DNA of 64,000 nt from positions 62,001 to 126,000 of the forward strand of contig NZ_UTBG01000054.1 of NCBI RefSeq assembly GCF_900580675.1, in the 5' to 3' direction. This DNA comes from Pseudomonas viridiflava (GTDB taxonomy: Bacteria; Pseudomonadota; Gammaproteobacteria; Pseudomonadales; Pseudomonadaceae). This document shows, one piece after another, positions 9,389 to 18,271 of the stretch (position 1 is the stretch's first letter; each line of letters begins with the position of its first letter). A program made the translations under genes and the position numbers. Under the pieces are notes generated by a model. That model saw only the letters and a list, made by a program, of their open reading frames with translations, ran no database searches and was not told where the DNA came from.

Positions 9389-10282
9389 TTATCCCTCCAG
9401 CCCCTTCGTTTGAGCCAAAATTCGCGCCGCATCCCGCGCCGGTGGCAGGCCGAAGACCCGCGCGTAATCGCGGCTGAACTGCGTCGGGCTTTCATAACCC
9501 ACCTCAAACGCCGCCGTGGTCACGCTGCTGGCATTCGCCACCATCAAGGTTCGGGCCTGCATCAGTCGCACGCGCTTCTGGTACTGCAACGGGCTCAGAT
9601 TAGTCACCGCTTTGAAATGCCGGTGAAACGCCGAAACACTCATCGCCGCCCTCGACGCCAGCGCCTCGACCCTGATCGGCTCGGCGAAATCCCGACGAAT
9701 CCACTGGATCGCCAAACTGACCCGCGCCATGGCCGTGTCCGGCGCGGCAATCTCGCGCAGCATCCAACCGTGGGGGCCCTGCAACACGCGGTAAAGGATT
9801 TCGCGCTCGTAGGCGGGCGCCAGCGCGGCGATGGCCTCTGGGTTGCCCATCAGGCGCAGCAAGCGCACCCAGGCGTCCATCAACTCCGGCGTGACCGCCG
9901 CCACTGAAAAACCGGCTTCCTGGTCCGTACGCCGACCCGGTGCCGGCAGGTCGGCCAGCAGGCTGGCCAGCACCGTCGGGTCCAGGGTCAGGCTCACCGC
10001 CAGGTAAGGTTCGCCGCCGGGCGCCGGGTGCACGGTGCCGACGGCCGGCAGTTCGATTGACATCACAAAATACGTCGCCGGGTCATAGTGCAAGGTGCGA
10101 TCGCCCACGGTCAGGGATTTGCTGCCCTGCAGGATCAGGTTGATCATCGGGTCATACACCGCCGCCAGCATATGCTCGGGGATCACGCCCTGGACCATGG
10201 CCACGCGCGGGATGCCCGTCTCGGTGCGGCGGTTTTCGGCCTTGGCGGTCAAGGCGCGCAGTTCGTTCAGTTGAGTATTCAT
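9389..10282 (-). CDS. AraC-family regulator A (AraC_N + HTH_18)
   Basis: This 297-residue regulator has an N-terminal cupin-like AraC_N domain (PMINLILQGSKSLTVGD...PATYFVMSIELPA) and a C-terminal double helix-turn-helix (VEALASRAAMSVSAFHRHFKAV...VGYESPTQFSRDYARVFG). It resembles regulator B at 12144-13019, and both are divergent from a short-chain dehydrogenase gene, so this one probably regulates the SDR at 10421. An ATG three codons upstream (10291) is an alternative start. The inducer is unknown. Confidence 0.88.
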   Translation of the reverse strand: MNTQLNELRALTAKAENRRTETGIPRVAMVQGVIPEHMLAAVYDPMINLILQGSKSLTVGDRTLHYDPATYFVMSIELPAVGTVHPAPGGEPYLAVSLTLDPTVLASLLADLPAPGRRTDQEAGFSVAAVTPELMDAWVRLLRLMGNPEAIAALAPAYEREILYRVLQGPHGWMLREIAAPDTAMARVSLAIQWIRRDFAEPIRVEALASRAAMSVSAFHRHFKAVTNLSPLQYQKRVRLMQARTLMVANASSVTTAAFEVGYESPTQFSRDYARVFGLPPARDAARILAQTKGLEG

Positions 10283-10420
10283 GACCGGCATCCTGCTCGC
10301 GCCGGGGCAGGCGTAGCAAGCAAAAAGCAGAAACAGGCAGGTTTCGAGGAGGAATCGGAACGTCGGTGCGCAAGGGCAAGGCTACTGTGGTGACTCATTC
10401 GAACCCCAGTGGAGCAGCAC

Positions 10421-11164
10421 ATGAGCGTAGTCGTCATCACCGGAGGCAGCCGCGGCATCGGCGCCAGTACCGCCGAGTTGTGCGCCCGGCAGGGCATGGG
10501 CGTGATCCTGACCTACAACCATCATCCAGAGGCCGCGCAGGCAGTGGTGGCGCGTATCGAAGCGGCGGGCGGCAAGGCCGTGGCGTTGGCGCTGGACGTA
10601 GCGGACGTCAGCCGGTTCGAGCAGTTTCGGGCAAGCGTCGTGCAGGCATTGCAGGCTACTTGGGGCGTCAGCAAGCTGAAGGGCCTGGTCAACAACGCCG
10701 GTTATGGCCTGTTCGAACCCCTGGCCTCGGTCAGCGAAGCGCAGTTCGACGGCCTGTTCAACGTGCACCTCAAGGGCCCGTTTTTCCTGACCCAGGCCTT
10801 GCTGCCGTTGTTCGCCGAGCACGCCAGCATCGTCAACCTCACCAGCGCCACCACCCGTGTCGCCACGGCCGGGGTGGCGCCGTATGCCGCGTTCAAGGGC
10901 GGCCTTGACGTGCTCACCCGCTACATGGCCAAGGAATTCGGCGCGCGCCGCATCCGTGCCAACGCAGTATCGCCCGGCGCGATCCGAACCGAACTGGGCG
11001 GCGGCTTGAACGATGAGTTCGAAGCGCTGCTGGCCGGGCAGACCGCCCTCGGCCGCGTAGGCGAACCGCAAGACGTGGCACGGGTAATCGCCATGTTGCT
11101 GTCGGAAGAAAGCGCCTGGATCAATGCCCAGACTGTCGAAGTCGCGGGCGGCTACATCATCTGA
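10421..11164 (+). CDS. Short-chain dehydrogenase/reductase (SDR) A
   Basis: This 247-residue classical SDR has the NAD(P)-binding motif TGGSRGIG (~7-14), the NNAG motif, a catalytic tyrosine in YAAFKGG, and a C-terminal region with SPGAIRTEL. One departure is visible: classical SDRs have YxxxK with Ser ~13 residues earlier, and here YAAFK with the S of LTSATT fits. The ATG at 10421 follows a GGAG site; an in-frame GTG lies four codons upstream. It is divergent from AraC regulator A and followed by the saccharopine-dehydrogenase-like gene, possibly in one operon. The substrate is unknown. Confidence 0.88.
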   Translation: MSVVVITGGSRGIGASTAELCARQGMGVILTYNHHPEAAQAVVARIEAAGGKAVALALDVADVSRFEQFRASVVQALQATWGVSKLKGLVNNAGYGLFEPLASVSEAQFDGLFNVHLKGPFFLTQALLPLFAEHASIVNLTSATTRVATAGVAPYAAFKGGLDVLTRYMAKEFGARRIRANAVSPGAIRTELGGGLNDEFEALLAGQTALGRVGEPQDVARVIAMLLSEESAWINAQTVEVAGGYII

Positions 11165-11179
11165 TTGGATGTGAACCTT

Positions 11180-12157
11180 ATGAAGACTCTTATGATTTAC
11201 GGTGCCACCGGCTACACCGGGCGCATGGCGGCTGAGCACGCCAAAGCCCAGGGCTTGCCGCTGGTGCTTGCCGGGCGTAATGCCGAACGGCTGGCAGTAC
11301 TCGCCGCACAACTGGACGTGCCATACCGCGTCTTTACCACCGACGCGCCACCCGCAGACGCACTGGACGGTATCGACGTGCTGCTCAACGTTGCCGGGCC
11401 TTTCGCACAAACGGCGGGCGCCTTGATGCGCGCCTGCATCAAGGCCGGCGTCGACTACCTGGATATCACCGCCGAAATAAACGTTTACCGCCTGGCCGAG
11501 CAGCTCGGTACCGAAGCCGCCGCAGCCGGCGTCATGCTGCTGCCCGGTGTCGGCTGGGACGTGGTGCCCAGCGACTGCCTGGCGATGCACGTCGCCAGCC
11601 GCGTGCAACACCCGCACTCGCTGCGCATTGCCTTGCAGGTGCCGGGCGCCATGTCCCGAGGTTCGGCAAAAAGCGTCGGCGAGATCATCGGCGCGGGCGT
11701 GTTGGCCCGCGTCGACGGCCACTTGGTCGCCACCCCGGACGCACAGCCGCAACATCTCGACTTCGGCGACGGCCCGGTGCTGTGTGCGCCGCTGTCTTTT
11801 GGCGACCTGGTGACCGCCTGGCACTCCACGGCGATTGCGAATATCGCCATGTTCGTGCACATCAGTGGCGAAGCCTTTCCCGAGGGCGACCTCAGCCTGT
11901 TGCCCGATGGCCCCACGGCTGAGCAACGTGACGCCCACCGTGCACGCGCCGTAGCCGAAGTCACCGACAGTGATGGCAGGGTCGTGCGTTCGGTGATCGA
12001 AACCGTGAATGGTTACACCTACACCCCACTGGCCGCCGTGGAAGCGGCACGGCGGGTATTGAGCGGGGAGCGCAGCGAGGGTTTTGAAACCCCAGGCCAC
12101 TTGTTTGGATTGCAATTTGCCGAGTCGATAGTCGGCACCACCGTCACGGACTACTGA
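11180..12157 (+). CDS. Saccharopine dehydrogenase-like NAD(P)-binding protein
   Basis: This 325-residue protein starts with a Rossmann motif (YGATGYTGRMAAEHA, ~6-20) and has the saccharopine-dehydrogenase/trans-acting-enoyl-reductase pattern (VLLNVAGPFAQTAGALMRACIKAGVDYLD). Proteins of this type are NAD(P)H oxidoreductases of mostly unknown substrate. It follows SDR A by 15 bases, so both are probably controlled by AraC regulator A. Its 3' end overlaps the convergent AraC regulator B gene by 14 bases. Confidence 0.82.
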   Translation: MKTLMIYGATGYTGRMAAEHAKAQGLPLVLAGRNAERLAVLAAQLDVPYRVFTTDAPPADALDGIDVLLNVAGPFAQTAGALMRACIKAGVDYLDITAEINVYRLAEQLGTEAAAAGVMLLPGVGWDVVPSDCLAMHVASRVQHPHSLRIALQVPGAMSRGSAKSVGEIIGAGVLARVDGHLVATPDAQPQHLDFGDGPVLCAPLSFGDLVTAWHSTAIANIAMFVHISGEAFPEGDLSLLPDGPTAEQRDAHRARAVAEVTDSDGRVVRSVIETVNGYTYTPLAAVEAARRVLSGERSEGFETPGHLFGLQFAESIVGTTVTDY

Positions 12158-13019
12158 CCGGCACCTTAAACCGCGCCGCATCGCGACCCGGTGGCAGGCC
12201 AAACAGCCGCGCGTATTCACGGCTGAACTGGGAAGCGCTTTCATAACCCACAGTGAACGCGATGGACGTCGCATCCAGGCTGTCGAACAACAGCAACCAG
12301 CGCGCCCGCAGCAGACGCAGGCGTTTCTGGTACTGGATCGGTGTCATCGCGGTAATGGCCTTGAAGTGGCGATAGAACGCCGCGACGCTCATGTCGGTCA
12401 TGGCCGCCAGCGGTTCGACACGAAAGGGCTCGGTGTAGTGCGCGCGAATCCATTCGGTGGCGCGGCGGATCTGTGCCAGACGCCCGTCCGGGCGCGCCAT
12501 CTGCACCAGGGTATCGCGCAGCGGGCCTTGCAGTATGCGAAACACAATCTCGCGCTCGACCAGCGGCGCCAGCACTGCGGCTTCAGCGGGCCGGTCCATC
12601 AGCCGCAGCATGCGCAGCCAGGCATCCAGCAATTCGGCAGGGGCCTGCATGGGCGTGAAGCGCAGTTCGCCGTGGCCTTCGCCGGGCTTGATTTCATCGG
12701 CCAGCACGGTCGCGATCACTGCAGGGTCGAGGGTCAGGCTGATCGCCAGGTAGGGCAGGCCCGATGCATCGATGTGCACCTGCCCGGTAGCGGGCACTTC
12801 CACCGGCACCACGAAATAGCTCGACGGCCCATACGTTGAAACCTGATCGCCAATCGACAGGGTTTTCGAGCCTTGCAGCACCAGATGCAGCATCGGCGGG
12901 TAGACCTGATCGGCGCAGGCTTCGGCGCGCACCATGGCCACGCGCGGCAGGCCGGTGTCAGTCCACGTGTTGCCCGCGCGCATTACCAGGCGGCGCAGTT
13001 CATCCAGATCGTTATTCAT
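12144..13019 (-). CDS. AraC-family regulator B (paralogue of regulator A)
   Basis: This 291-residue AraC_N + HTH_18 regulator is clearly related to regulator A: TGLPRVAMV near the N-terminus, LVLQGSKTLSIGDQ in the cupin part, and VGYESASQFSREYARLFGLPPGRDAARF at the end. ATG 13019 begins the conserved N-terminus; an ATG at 13055 would add 12 unconserved residues. It is divergent from SDR B at 13164, repeating the layout of module A. Confidence 0.87.
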   Translation of the reverse strand: MNNDLDELRRLVMRAGNTWTDTGLPRVAMVRAEACADQVYPPMLHLVLQGSKTLSIGDQVSTYGPSSYFVVPVEVPATGQVHIDASGLPYLAISLTLDPAVIATVLADEIKPGEGHGELRFTPMQAPAELLDAWLRMLRLMDRPAEAAVLAPLVEREIVFRILQGPLRDTLVQMARPDGRLAQIRRATEWIRAHYTEPFRVEPLAAMTDMSVAAFYRHFKAITAMTPIQYQKRLRLLRARWLLLFDSLDATSIAFTVGYESASQFSREYARLFGLPPGRDAARFKVPVSSP

Positions 13020-13163
13020 GGCGTCGACCATGACCCTTGCCGGAACGCAACGCAAGCCAGGTGAGAAGAATAGGCAAGCATGGAAGAGAAACCGGCAACC
13101 GCAACGTCAGGTGTTGCCCGAATACTGAGGGTCAGCCCTATCACTCTACTCAGGAAAACAGCT

Positions 13164-13913
13164 ATGACACTCAACGGAAAAATCGCAGTGGTGACCGGCG
13201 CCTCCAAAGGCATCGGCGCAGGCATCGCCAAGGCCCTGGCAGCCGCAGGCGCCACGGTGGTGGTCAACTATGCCAACAGCAAACCCGACGCCGACGCAGT
13301 GGTCGCGTTTATCCAGGCCCAGGGCGGCAGCGCGCTCGGCGTGCAGGCCGACATGAGCCAGGCCGCCGACGTGGTGCGCCTGTTTGAGACGGTGCGCAGC
13401 GAATACGGCCGCCTCGATGTCCTGGTCAACAATGCGGGCAAGGCCGTGTTCCAGATGATCGAAGACCTGACCGAAGACGCCTTCCACCAGCAATTCAACC
13501 TCAACGTGCTGGGTTACCTGCTGGCGGTGCGCGAGGCGGTCAAGCTGCTGGGGCAGGGTGGCAGCATCATCAATATCAGCTCGATTCTCAGCACCGACCC
13601 CTACCTGGCCTCCAGCGTCTACTCGGCCACCAAGGGCGCGGTGGATACGCTGACCTTCGCCCTGGCACGCGAGTTGGGGCCACGCGGGATTCGCGTCAAT
13701 TCGATCCTGCCGGGCCACACCAATACGCCGGCCACCGCGGGCAACTTCGCCGGTGAGTTTGGCCAGTCGCTGATCGCCGGTACGCCGCTGGGGCGTTTCG
13801 GCGAGCCCGAGGACATTGCGCCACTGGCGGTTTTCCTGGCCGGCGAGGCGGCGCACTGGGTCACCGGCGAATCGATCCGTGCGTCTGGCGGTGTGCGCGG
13901 TGTGGGTTATTAG
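13164..13913 (+). CDS. Short-chain dehydrogenase/reductase (SDR) B
   Basis: This 249-residue classical SDR has TGASKGIG cofactor motif, NNAG, the catalytic set with Ser in NISS and YSATKGA, and a C-terminal SILPGHTNTPAT. The chosen ATG has AGGA about 10 bases upstream; a possible start at 13080 would add 28 unconserved residues. It is divergent from AraC regulator B. The protein resembles 3-oxoacyl-ACP-reductase-type SDRs, but the substrate cannot be told from sequence. Confidence 0.88.
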   Translation: MTLNGKIAVVTGASKGIGAGIAKALAAAGATVVVNYANSKPDADAVVAFIQAQGGSALGVQADMSQAADVVRLFETVRSEYGRLDVLVNNAGKAVFQMIEDLTEDAFHQQFNLNVLGYLLAVREAVKLLGQGGSIINISSILSTDPYLASSVYSATKGAVDTLTFALARELGPRGIRVNSILPGHTNTPATAGNFAGEFGQSLIAGTPLGRFGEPEDIAPLAVFLAGEAAHWVTGESIRASGGVRGVGY

Positions 13914-14061
13914 CAACCGCCGATCCGCCGCTGGAGAACCTCGATTGAATTTTCCGCAACCGCCGATGCTCTGCACTGTTAGAAGCGCGAGATTGTGAGC
14001 GCTCTTGGGGGCTTCCTTGTCGGGAAGCCCGCTTGTATCGGACTTTGCGGAAACTGCCATC

Positions 14062-15435
14062 ATGACACTGCTCAAAGCGCTGTCGGGCCAGCCGGCCTCC
14101 ATCACCCAATCGGGTCAGTACCATCAGTTGTATCAACAGCTGTATGGCGAAGCCCGTGGCGCCGATGTCGCCGCGCGCGTCTTCCTGCAAGCGCAGCTGG
14201 CACAGGTGCGCGATGCGCCCAGCGAGTTGCCGCAGGAGCCCGAGCAGCTCCACGCCTGGGTCGAACAGCGTTGCGCGGAGGTGGCCCAGGCCTATGCCGA
14301 CTACCTTGAGCAACGCAAGCAAGGCCAGCCACGGCGCTACTTCCAGAACAAGGCGCATGCGCTGTATGTGCTGCAACGCGTGGCCCCGACCAAACAGGTC
14401 GACGGCGCTTGGCTGTATGGCCTGCTGCGCTACTGGCAGGACCCGCGTTTCGACGGCTTGCTCACCACTTATTTTGAAGAACTGGGTGACGGTGAAGCCG
14501 CGCAAAATCATGTAGTGATCTACCGCAAGCTGCTCAACGAGCATGATGCCAACACCGACGCCGGCCTCGACGACGCGCACTACCTGCAAGGTGCCCTGCA
14601 AATGGCCCTGGGCCTGTGCGGCGAGGAATTTTTGCCGGAAGTGATCGGCTACAACCTCGGTTACGAACAGCTGCCCCTGCACCTGTTGATCACCTCGTAT
14701 GAGCTGAGCGAGCTGGGCATCGACCCCTATTACTTCACCCTCCACGTGACCATCGACAACGCCAGCAGCGGCCATGCCTGCAAGGCTGCGCAGTCGGTGC
14801 TGGACCTGTTGCCGCTGGGCGAGGGCAGGGCGGACTTCTACCGCCGCGTTGCCGAGGGCTATCGTCTGAATGATCTGGGGCCCGGCACCACGGCTGTGAT
14901 CAATGCCTTCAACCTGCAGGACGAAGTGATCGCGATGCTCGAACGCAAGCGTACCTACGGCCAGCACATGCATTCGGACTACTGCCGCTTCGAAGGTAAG
15001 ACCGTCAACCAGTGGCTGGCCGAACCGGGGCAGATCGGTGCGTTTCTCCAGGCGATGGAGGACAAGGGCTGGATCAAACGCCATCAGGACCCGGCCGAGA
15101 GTCGCTTCTGGCAACTGATCGAGGGCGCCGGTGCGGCGATGTTCGGCGTGTTCAGCGGCTATGAGAAGCGCCTGCTGCATGACTGGATCGCCGGCGATTG
15201 GGTCAGCGACCAGCGTGTACCGCCGGTGCGGCCGGGGCGCGGCAGCCGCTTTTCGCAGGAGCAGCATCGCCCCGCGGACCCGGACACCCAGGCGCTGGTC
15301 GAGTCGCTGTGGAAGCTGCCTGACGAGAGACAGATCGATGCGCTGATCCCATGGCTGTCGGCTCGCCGCCACTGCACGCCGGCCGGCCTGTACGCCACCC
15401 GCCGTTTTATCCAGCTGCGCGCACGTTTGCGCTAA
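14062..15435 (+). CDS. Iron-containing redox enzyme, haem-oxygenase-like fold (HDO type)
   Basis: This 457-residue, largely helical protein resembles the 'iron-containing redox enzyme' family (haem-oxygenase-like diiron oxidases/oxygenases). Candidate metal ligands are E140 and H150 (YFEELGDG...NH), E214 or E217, and H228, D232 and H238 in the LHVTIDNASSGHA stretch. Known relatives oxidise small amines, fatty acids or amino acids with O2; the substrate here is unknown. The ATG at 14062 is preferred over one 57 bases upstream because similarity-like helical sequence starts there. It heads an operon with a methyltransferase (11 bases on) and an alcohol dehydrogenase, suggesting a short modification pathway. 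Confidence 0.75.
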   Translation: MTLLKALSGQPASITQSGQYHQLYQQLYGEARGADVAARVFLQAQLAQVRDAPSELPQEPEQLHAWVEQRCAEVAQAYADYLEQRKQGQPRRYFQNKAHALYVLQRVAPTKQVDGAWLYGLLRYWQDPRFDGLLTTYFEELGDGEAAQNHVVIYRKLLNEHDANTDAGLDDAHYLQGALQMALGLCGEEFLPEVIGYNLGYEQLPLHLLITSYELSELGIDPYYFTLHVTIDNASSGHACKAAQSVLDLLPLGEGRADFYRRVAEGYRLNDLGPGTTAVINAFNLQDEVIAMLERKRTYGQHMHSDYCRFEGKTVNQWLAEPGQIGAFLQAMEDKGWIKRHQDPAESRFWQLIEGAGAAMFGVFSGYEKRLLHDWIAGDWVSDQRVPPVRPGRGSRFSQEQHRPADPDTQALVESLWKLPDERQIDALIPWLSARRHCTPAGLYATRRFIQLRARLR

Positions 15436-15446
15436 GGAATTCGCTA

Positions 15447-16394
15447 ATGTCTGCACAACAACTGGCTGATCGCGCCTTGCTCAACCTGGGCCGAGGCCTG
15501 AAGGAGAACGGCTACCGCTTCATCACCCCGACGCCCTTGACCCATGATCGGGTCTATCAACGCCTGGCATCGCCATTGGCGATGAACCTGCGCGATGTGT
15601 TCGGCTGGTCAATGCCGTTTGACAGCGAGCTGTTGCCCGAGGCGTTTCGGGAAGAATTGCAGCAAGCCGACGTGATCGAAAAACACGACGCGTTGTGGCG
15701 CAGCGCGGTGCGTTGGTCGAATCTGGATGATCTGTTGTTTGCCCATTCGGCCTACCCCACGACGCAGCCGGACGCGGTGTTTTTCGGGCCGGACAGTTAT
15801 CGTTTTGCACAGATGATCGAAGCCCATCTGCAACAGCGCTTCGAGCCGGTCAAGCGCGCGGTGGACATCGGCTGCGGCGCTGGCGTGGGTGCACTGGTGG
15901 TTGCCCGGGCGCGGCCCGACGCCGAGGTATTGGCGGTGGATATCAACCCGCGCGCCCTGCGCCTTACCGCAGTGAACGCGGAGCTGGCCGGGCTTGCCAA
16001 TGTCAGCGCGTACCACAGTGATGTGCTGGGCAGCGTCGAAGGCGAATTCGACCTGATCGTGGCCAACCCGCCGTACATGAACGATGACCGCCAGCGTGCT
16101 TATCGGCATGGCGGCGGGGCGCTGGGCGAGCAGTTGTCGGTACGTATCGTCAGCGAATCCCTCGGGCGCCTGGCCCTCGGCGGCAGCCTGGTGCTCTACA
16201 CCGGGGTGGCGATCGTTGCCGGCGAAGACCCGTTCCTGGCGGCGGTCAAGCCGTTGCTGGGCAGCGACGCTTACGGCTGGACCTACCGCGAGCTGGACCC
16301 GGACGTGTTCGGCGAGGAGCTGGAAAAACCCGGCTATGAACGCGTGGAGCGGATCGCCGTGGTCGCGCTGACGGTGACCCGTCTCAATCACTAA
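15447..16394 (+). CDS. Class I SAM-dependent methyltransferase with NPPY motif
   Basis: This 315-residue protein has the SAM-binding motif DIGCGAGVGALV (~137-148), an acidic motif II region (VLAVDINPRAL) and a catalytic NPPY (~207-210), as in PrmC/HemK and N6-adenine-type N-methyltransferases. An N-terminal ~120-residue domain precedes the Rossmann fold and may bind the substrate. AAGGAA lies upstream of the ATG. It is the middle gene of the HDO-methyltransferase-dehydrogenase operon, so a small-molecule substrate is plausible, but a protein or RNA target cannot be excluded. Confidence 0.82.
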   Translation: MSAQQLADRALLNLGRGLKENGYRFITPTPLTHDRVYQRLASPLAMNLRDVFGWSMPFDSELLPEAFREELQQADVIEKHDALWRSAVRWSNLDDLLFAHSAYPTTQPDAVFFGPDSYRFAQMIEAHLQQRFEPVKRAVDIGCGAGVGALVVARARPDAEVLAVDINPRALRLTAVNAELAGLANVSAYHSDVLGSVEGEFDLIVANPPYMNDDRQRAYRHGGGALGEQLSVRIVSESLGRLALGGSLVLYTGVAIVAGEDPFLAAVKPLLGSDAYGWTYRELDPDVFGEELEKPGYERVERIAVVALTVTRLNH

Positions 16395-16421
16395 TCCCCC
16401 TCGACAACAGGAGTGCAGAGC

Positions 16422-17666
16422 ATGCGAGCGATGACTTTCCAGGGCGCCCACAAGGTGCAGGTGGACACGGTTCCCGACCCGATCATTGAACAACCGGACG
16501 ACATCATTCTGCGCGTCACGGCCACCGCGATTTGTGGCTCGGACTTGCACTTGTATCGGGGCAAGATCCCGACCGTGGAACACGGCGATATTTTCGGCCA
16601 CGAGTTCATGGGCATCGTCGAAGAAACCGGCCCGGCCGTCACCGCAGTGCAGCGTGGCGACCGCGTGGTGATTCCGTTTGTGATTGCCTGTGGCGATTGC
16701 TTTTTCTGCCAGCTCCAGCAATTTGCCGCTTGCGAAACCACCAATGATGGACGCGGCGCGATCCTGAATAAAAAGGCGATCCCGCCAGGTGCCGCGCTGT
16801 TCGGCTACAGCCGCCTGTATGGCGGGATTCCCGGCGGCCAGGCTGAACTGGTGCGCGTGCCCAAGGCGAATACCGGGCCGTTCAAAGTGCCCAATATTCT
16901 GGCGGACGAGAAGGTACTGTTTCTCTCCGACATCCTGCCTACCGCCTGGCAGGCCGTGACCAACGCCGGCATCGGCCAGGGCTCAAGCGTGGCGATTTAT
17001 GGTGCAGGCCCGGTGGGGCTGCTCAGCGCCGCGTGCGCACACATGCTCGGCGCCGAGCAGATTTTCATGGTTGACGATCACCCGTATCGGCTGGCGTACG
17101 CGCAGAAAACCTACGGCGTGATTCCGATCAACTTCGAAGAGGACGATGACCCTGCCGACACCATCATTCGCCAGACCCGCGGCATGCGTGGTGTCGATGG
17201 GGTGGTGGATGCGGTCGGCTTCGAAGCCAAGGGCAGCACCACCGAAACCATCCTCACCACGCTGAAGATCGAAGGCAGCAGCGGCAAGGCCTTGCGCCAA
17301 TGCATCGCCGCCGTGCGTCGCGGCGGGGTGGTCAGTGTGGCCGGGGTGTATGCCGGGTTTATCCATGGCTTCATGTTTGGCGACGCGTTCGACAAGGGCC
17401 TGACTTTCAAGATGGGCCAGACCCATGTGCAGCGCTTTCTGCCGGAACTGCTGGAACATATCGAGCTGGGCCGCTTGAACCCCGAAGCCATCGTCACCCA
17501 TCGCCTGTCTCTGGAGCAGGCGGCGCGCGGCTATGAGCTGTTCGACAAGGCCGAGGAAGATTGCCGCAAGGTGATCCTGCTGCCGGGGATCGATGAGCGG
17601 CCGCTGGTCGAGCCGCTGGAGGAACTGACGCCGGAATTCACCCTGGGCAGCGTGCGCCCGGCGTAG
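16422..17666 (+). CDS. Zinc-dependent alcohol dehydrogenase (formaldehyde-dehydrogenase-like)
   Basis: This 414-residue medium-chain dehydrogenase shows the catalytic-zinc signature ICGSD and GHEFMG, and a structural-zinc loop with four cysteines ([15 protein letters not shown], ~91-105). The Rossmann motif [10 protein letters not shown] follows at ~191. The long insertions and overall length resemble glutathione-independent formaldehyde dehydrogenases. A ~25-residue tail follows the core domain. It starts at ATG 16422 with AGGAG upstream, 27 bases after the methyltransferase stop. In this operon it may oxidise an aldehyde or alcohol released by the first two enzymes (inference). Confidence 0.85.
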   Translation: MRAMTFQGAHKVQVDTVPDPIIEQPDDIILRVTATAICGSDLHLYRGKIPTVEHGDIFGHEFMGIVEETGPAVTAVQRGDRVVIPFVIACGDCFFCQLQQFAACETTNDGRGAILNKKAIPPGAALFGYSRLYGGIPGGQAELVRVPKANTGPFKVPNILADEKVLFLSDILPTAWQAVTNAGIGQGSSVAIYGAGPVGLLSAACAHMLGAEQIFMVDDHPYRLAYAQKTYGVIPINFEEDDDPADTIIRQTRGMRGVDGVVDAVGFEAKGSTTETILTTLKIEGSSGKALRQCIAAVRRGGVVSVAGVYAGFIHGFMFGDAFDKGLTFKMGQTHVQRFLPELLEHIELGRLNPEAIVTHRLSLEQAARGYELFDKAEEDCRKVILLPGIDERPLVEPLEELTPEFTLGSVRPA

Positions 17667-17675
17667 GAGGCTGAG

Positions 17676-18107
17676 TCAGGCCGTGGCTTGGGGCTGGAGG
17701 TGCAATTCGCCGTCCAAATCCTTGACCAAGCCACTGGCCAGAAACAGCGGCAGCAGGCGCTTGTGCAACTGCGGCTCGACGAACTCCTTCACCGTCTCCA
17801 GGGCCAGCGCACCGCTGGCCGGTAACTCGGTCTTGGTGTATGACAGCCAGGCCTTTTTCACGATCTGCAGCACATCACTACCCGCCGTCGACGCAAAGCG
17901 GCGGTGGTTGGGCTTGGCTTCGAAGGTGAAAGTGTGCTGGAACGCGTAGCCGGTTTCATCACCGCCACTGGCCGTGCAGCGTACGCAGGTGCACGGGCCG
18001 TCGCCGAACGCGCTGCGCAGGTAGGCGTTGAAGTCCACCACGGGTTTGAGTGACAGGCGTTTATCCACCTCGAACAGATCCCCGGTCATTTTATCGTCAG
18101 TGTTCAA
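17676..18107 (-). CDS. Hypothetical protein, no recognised domain
   Basis: I do not recognise this ~143-residue protein. It has a CTCVRC motif (a possible metal or redox pair), a mixed alpha/beta-looking sequence and no signal peptide or membrane span. A TTG at 18107 is chosen because an AGGA lies ~9 bases upstream; a GTG at 18152 would add 15 residues (MPRFVKLPH...), and an ATG lies inside at ~18089. It converges on the alcohol dehydrogenase gene, 9 bases apart, and is divergent from the binding-protein gene at 18272. Confidence 0.65.
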   Translation of the reverse strand: MNTDDKMTGDLFEVDKRLSLKPVVDFNAYLRSAFGDGPCTCVRCTASGGDETGYAFQHTFTFEAKPNHRRFASTAGSDVLQIVKKAWLSYTKTELPASGALALETVKEFVEPQLHKRLLPLFLASGLVKDLDGELHLQPQATA

Positions 18108-18271
18108 CGTCCATTTCCTCGCGTTGTGCGGCAGTTTTACAAAGCGCGGCACAATACCAGCCGCACGCCAATTTGGGGATTATTTGCATAACAATAGATC
18201 CCGATATTCTTTTGCCGTCTTAAAAACCGCCGCTACGCTCCATCACCTTCTCGAAACGCGGCAGAACCCCC

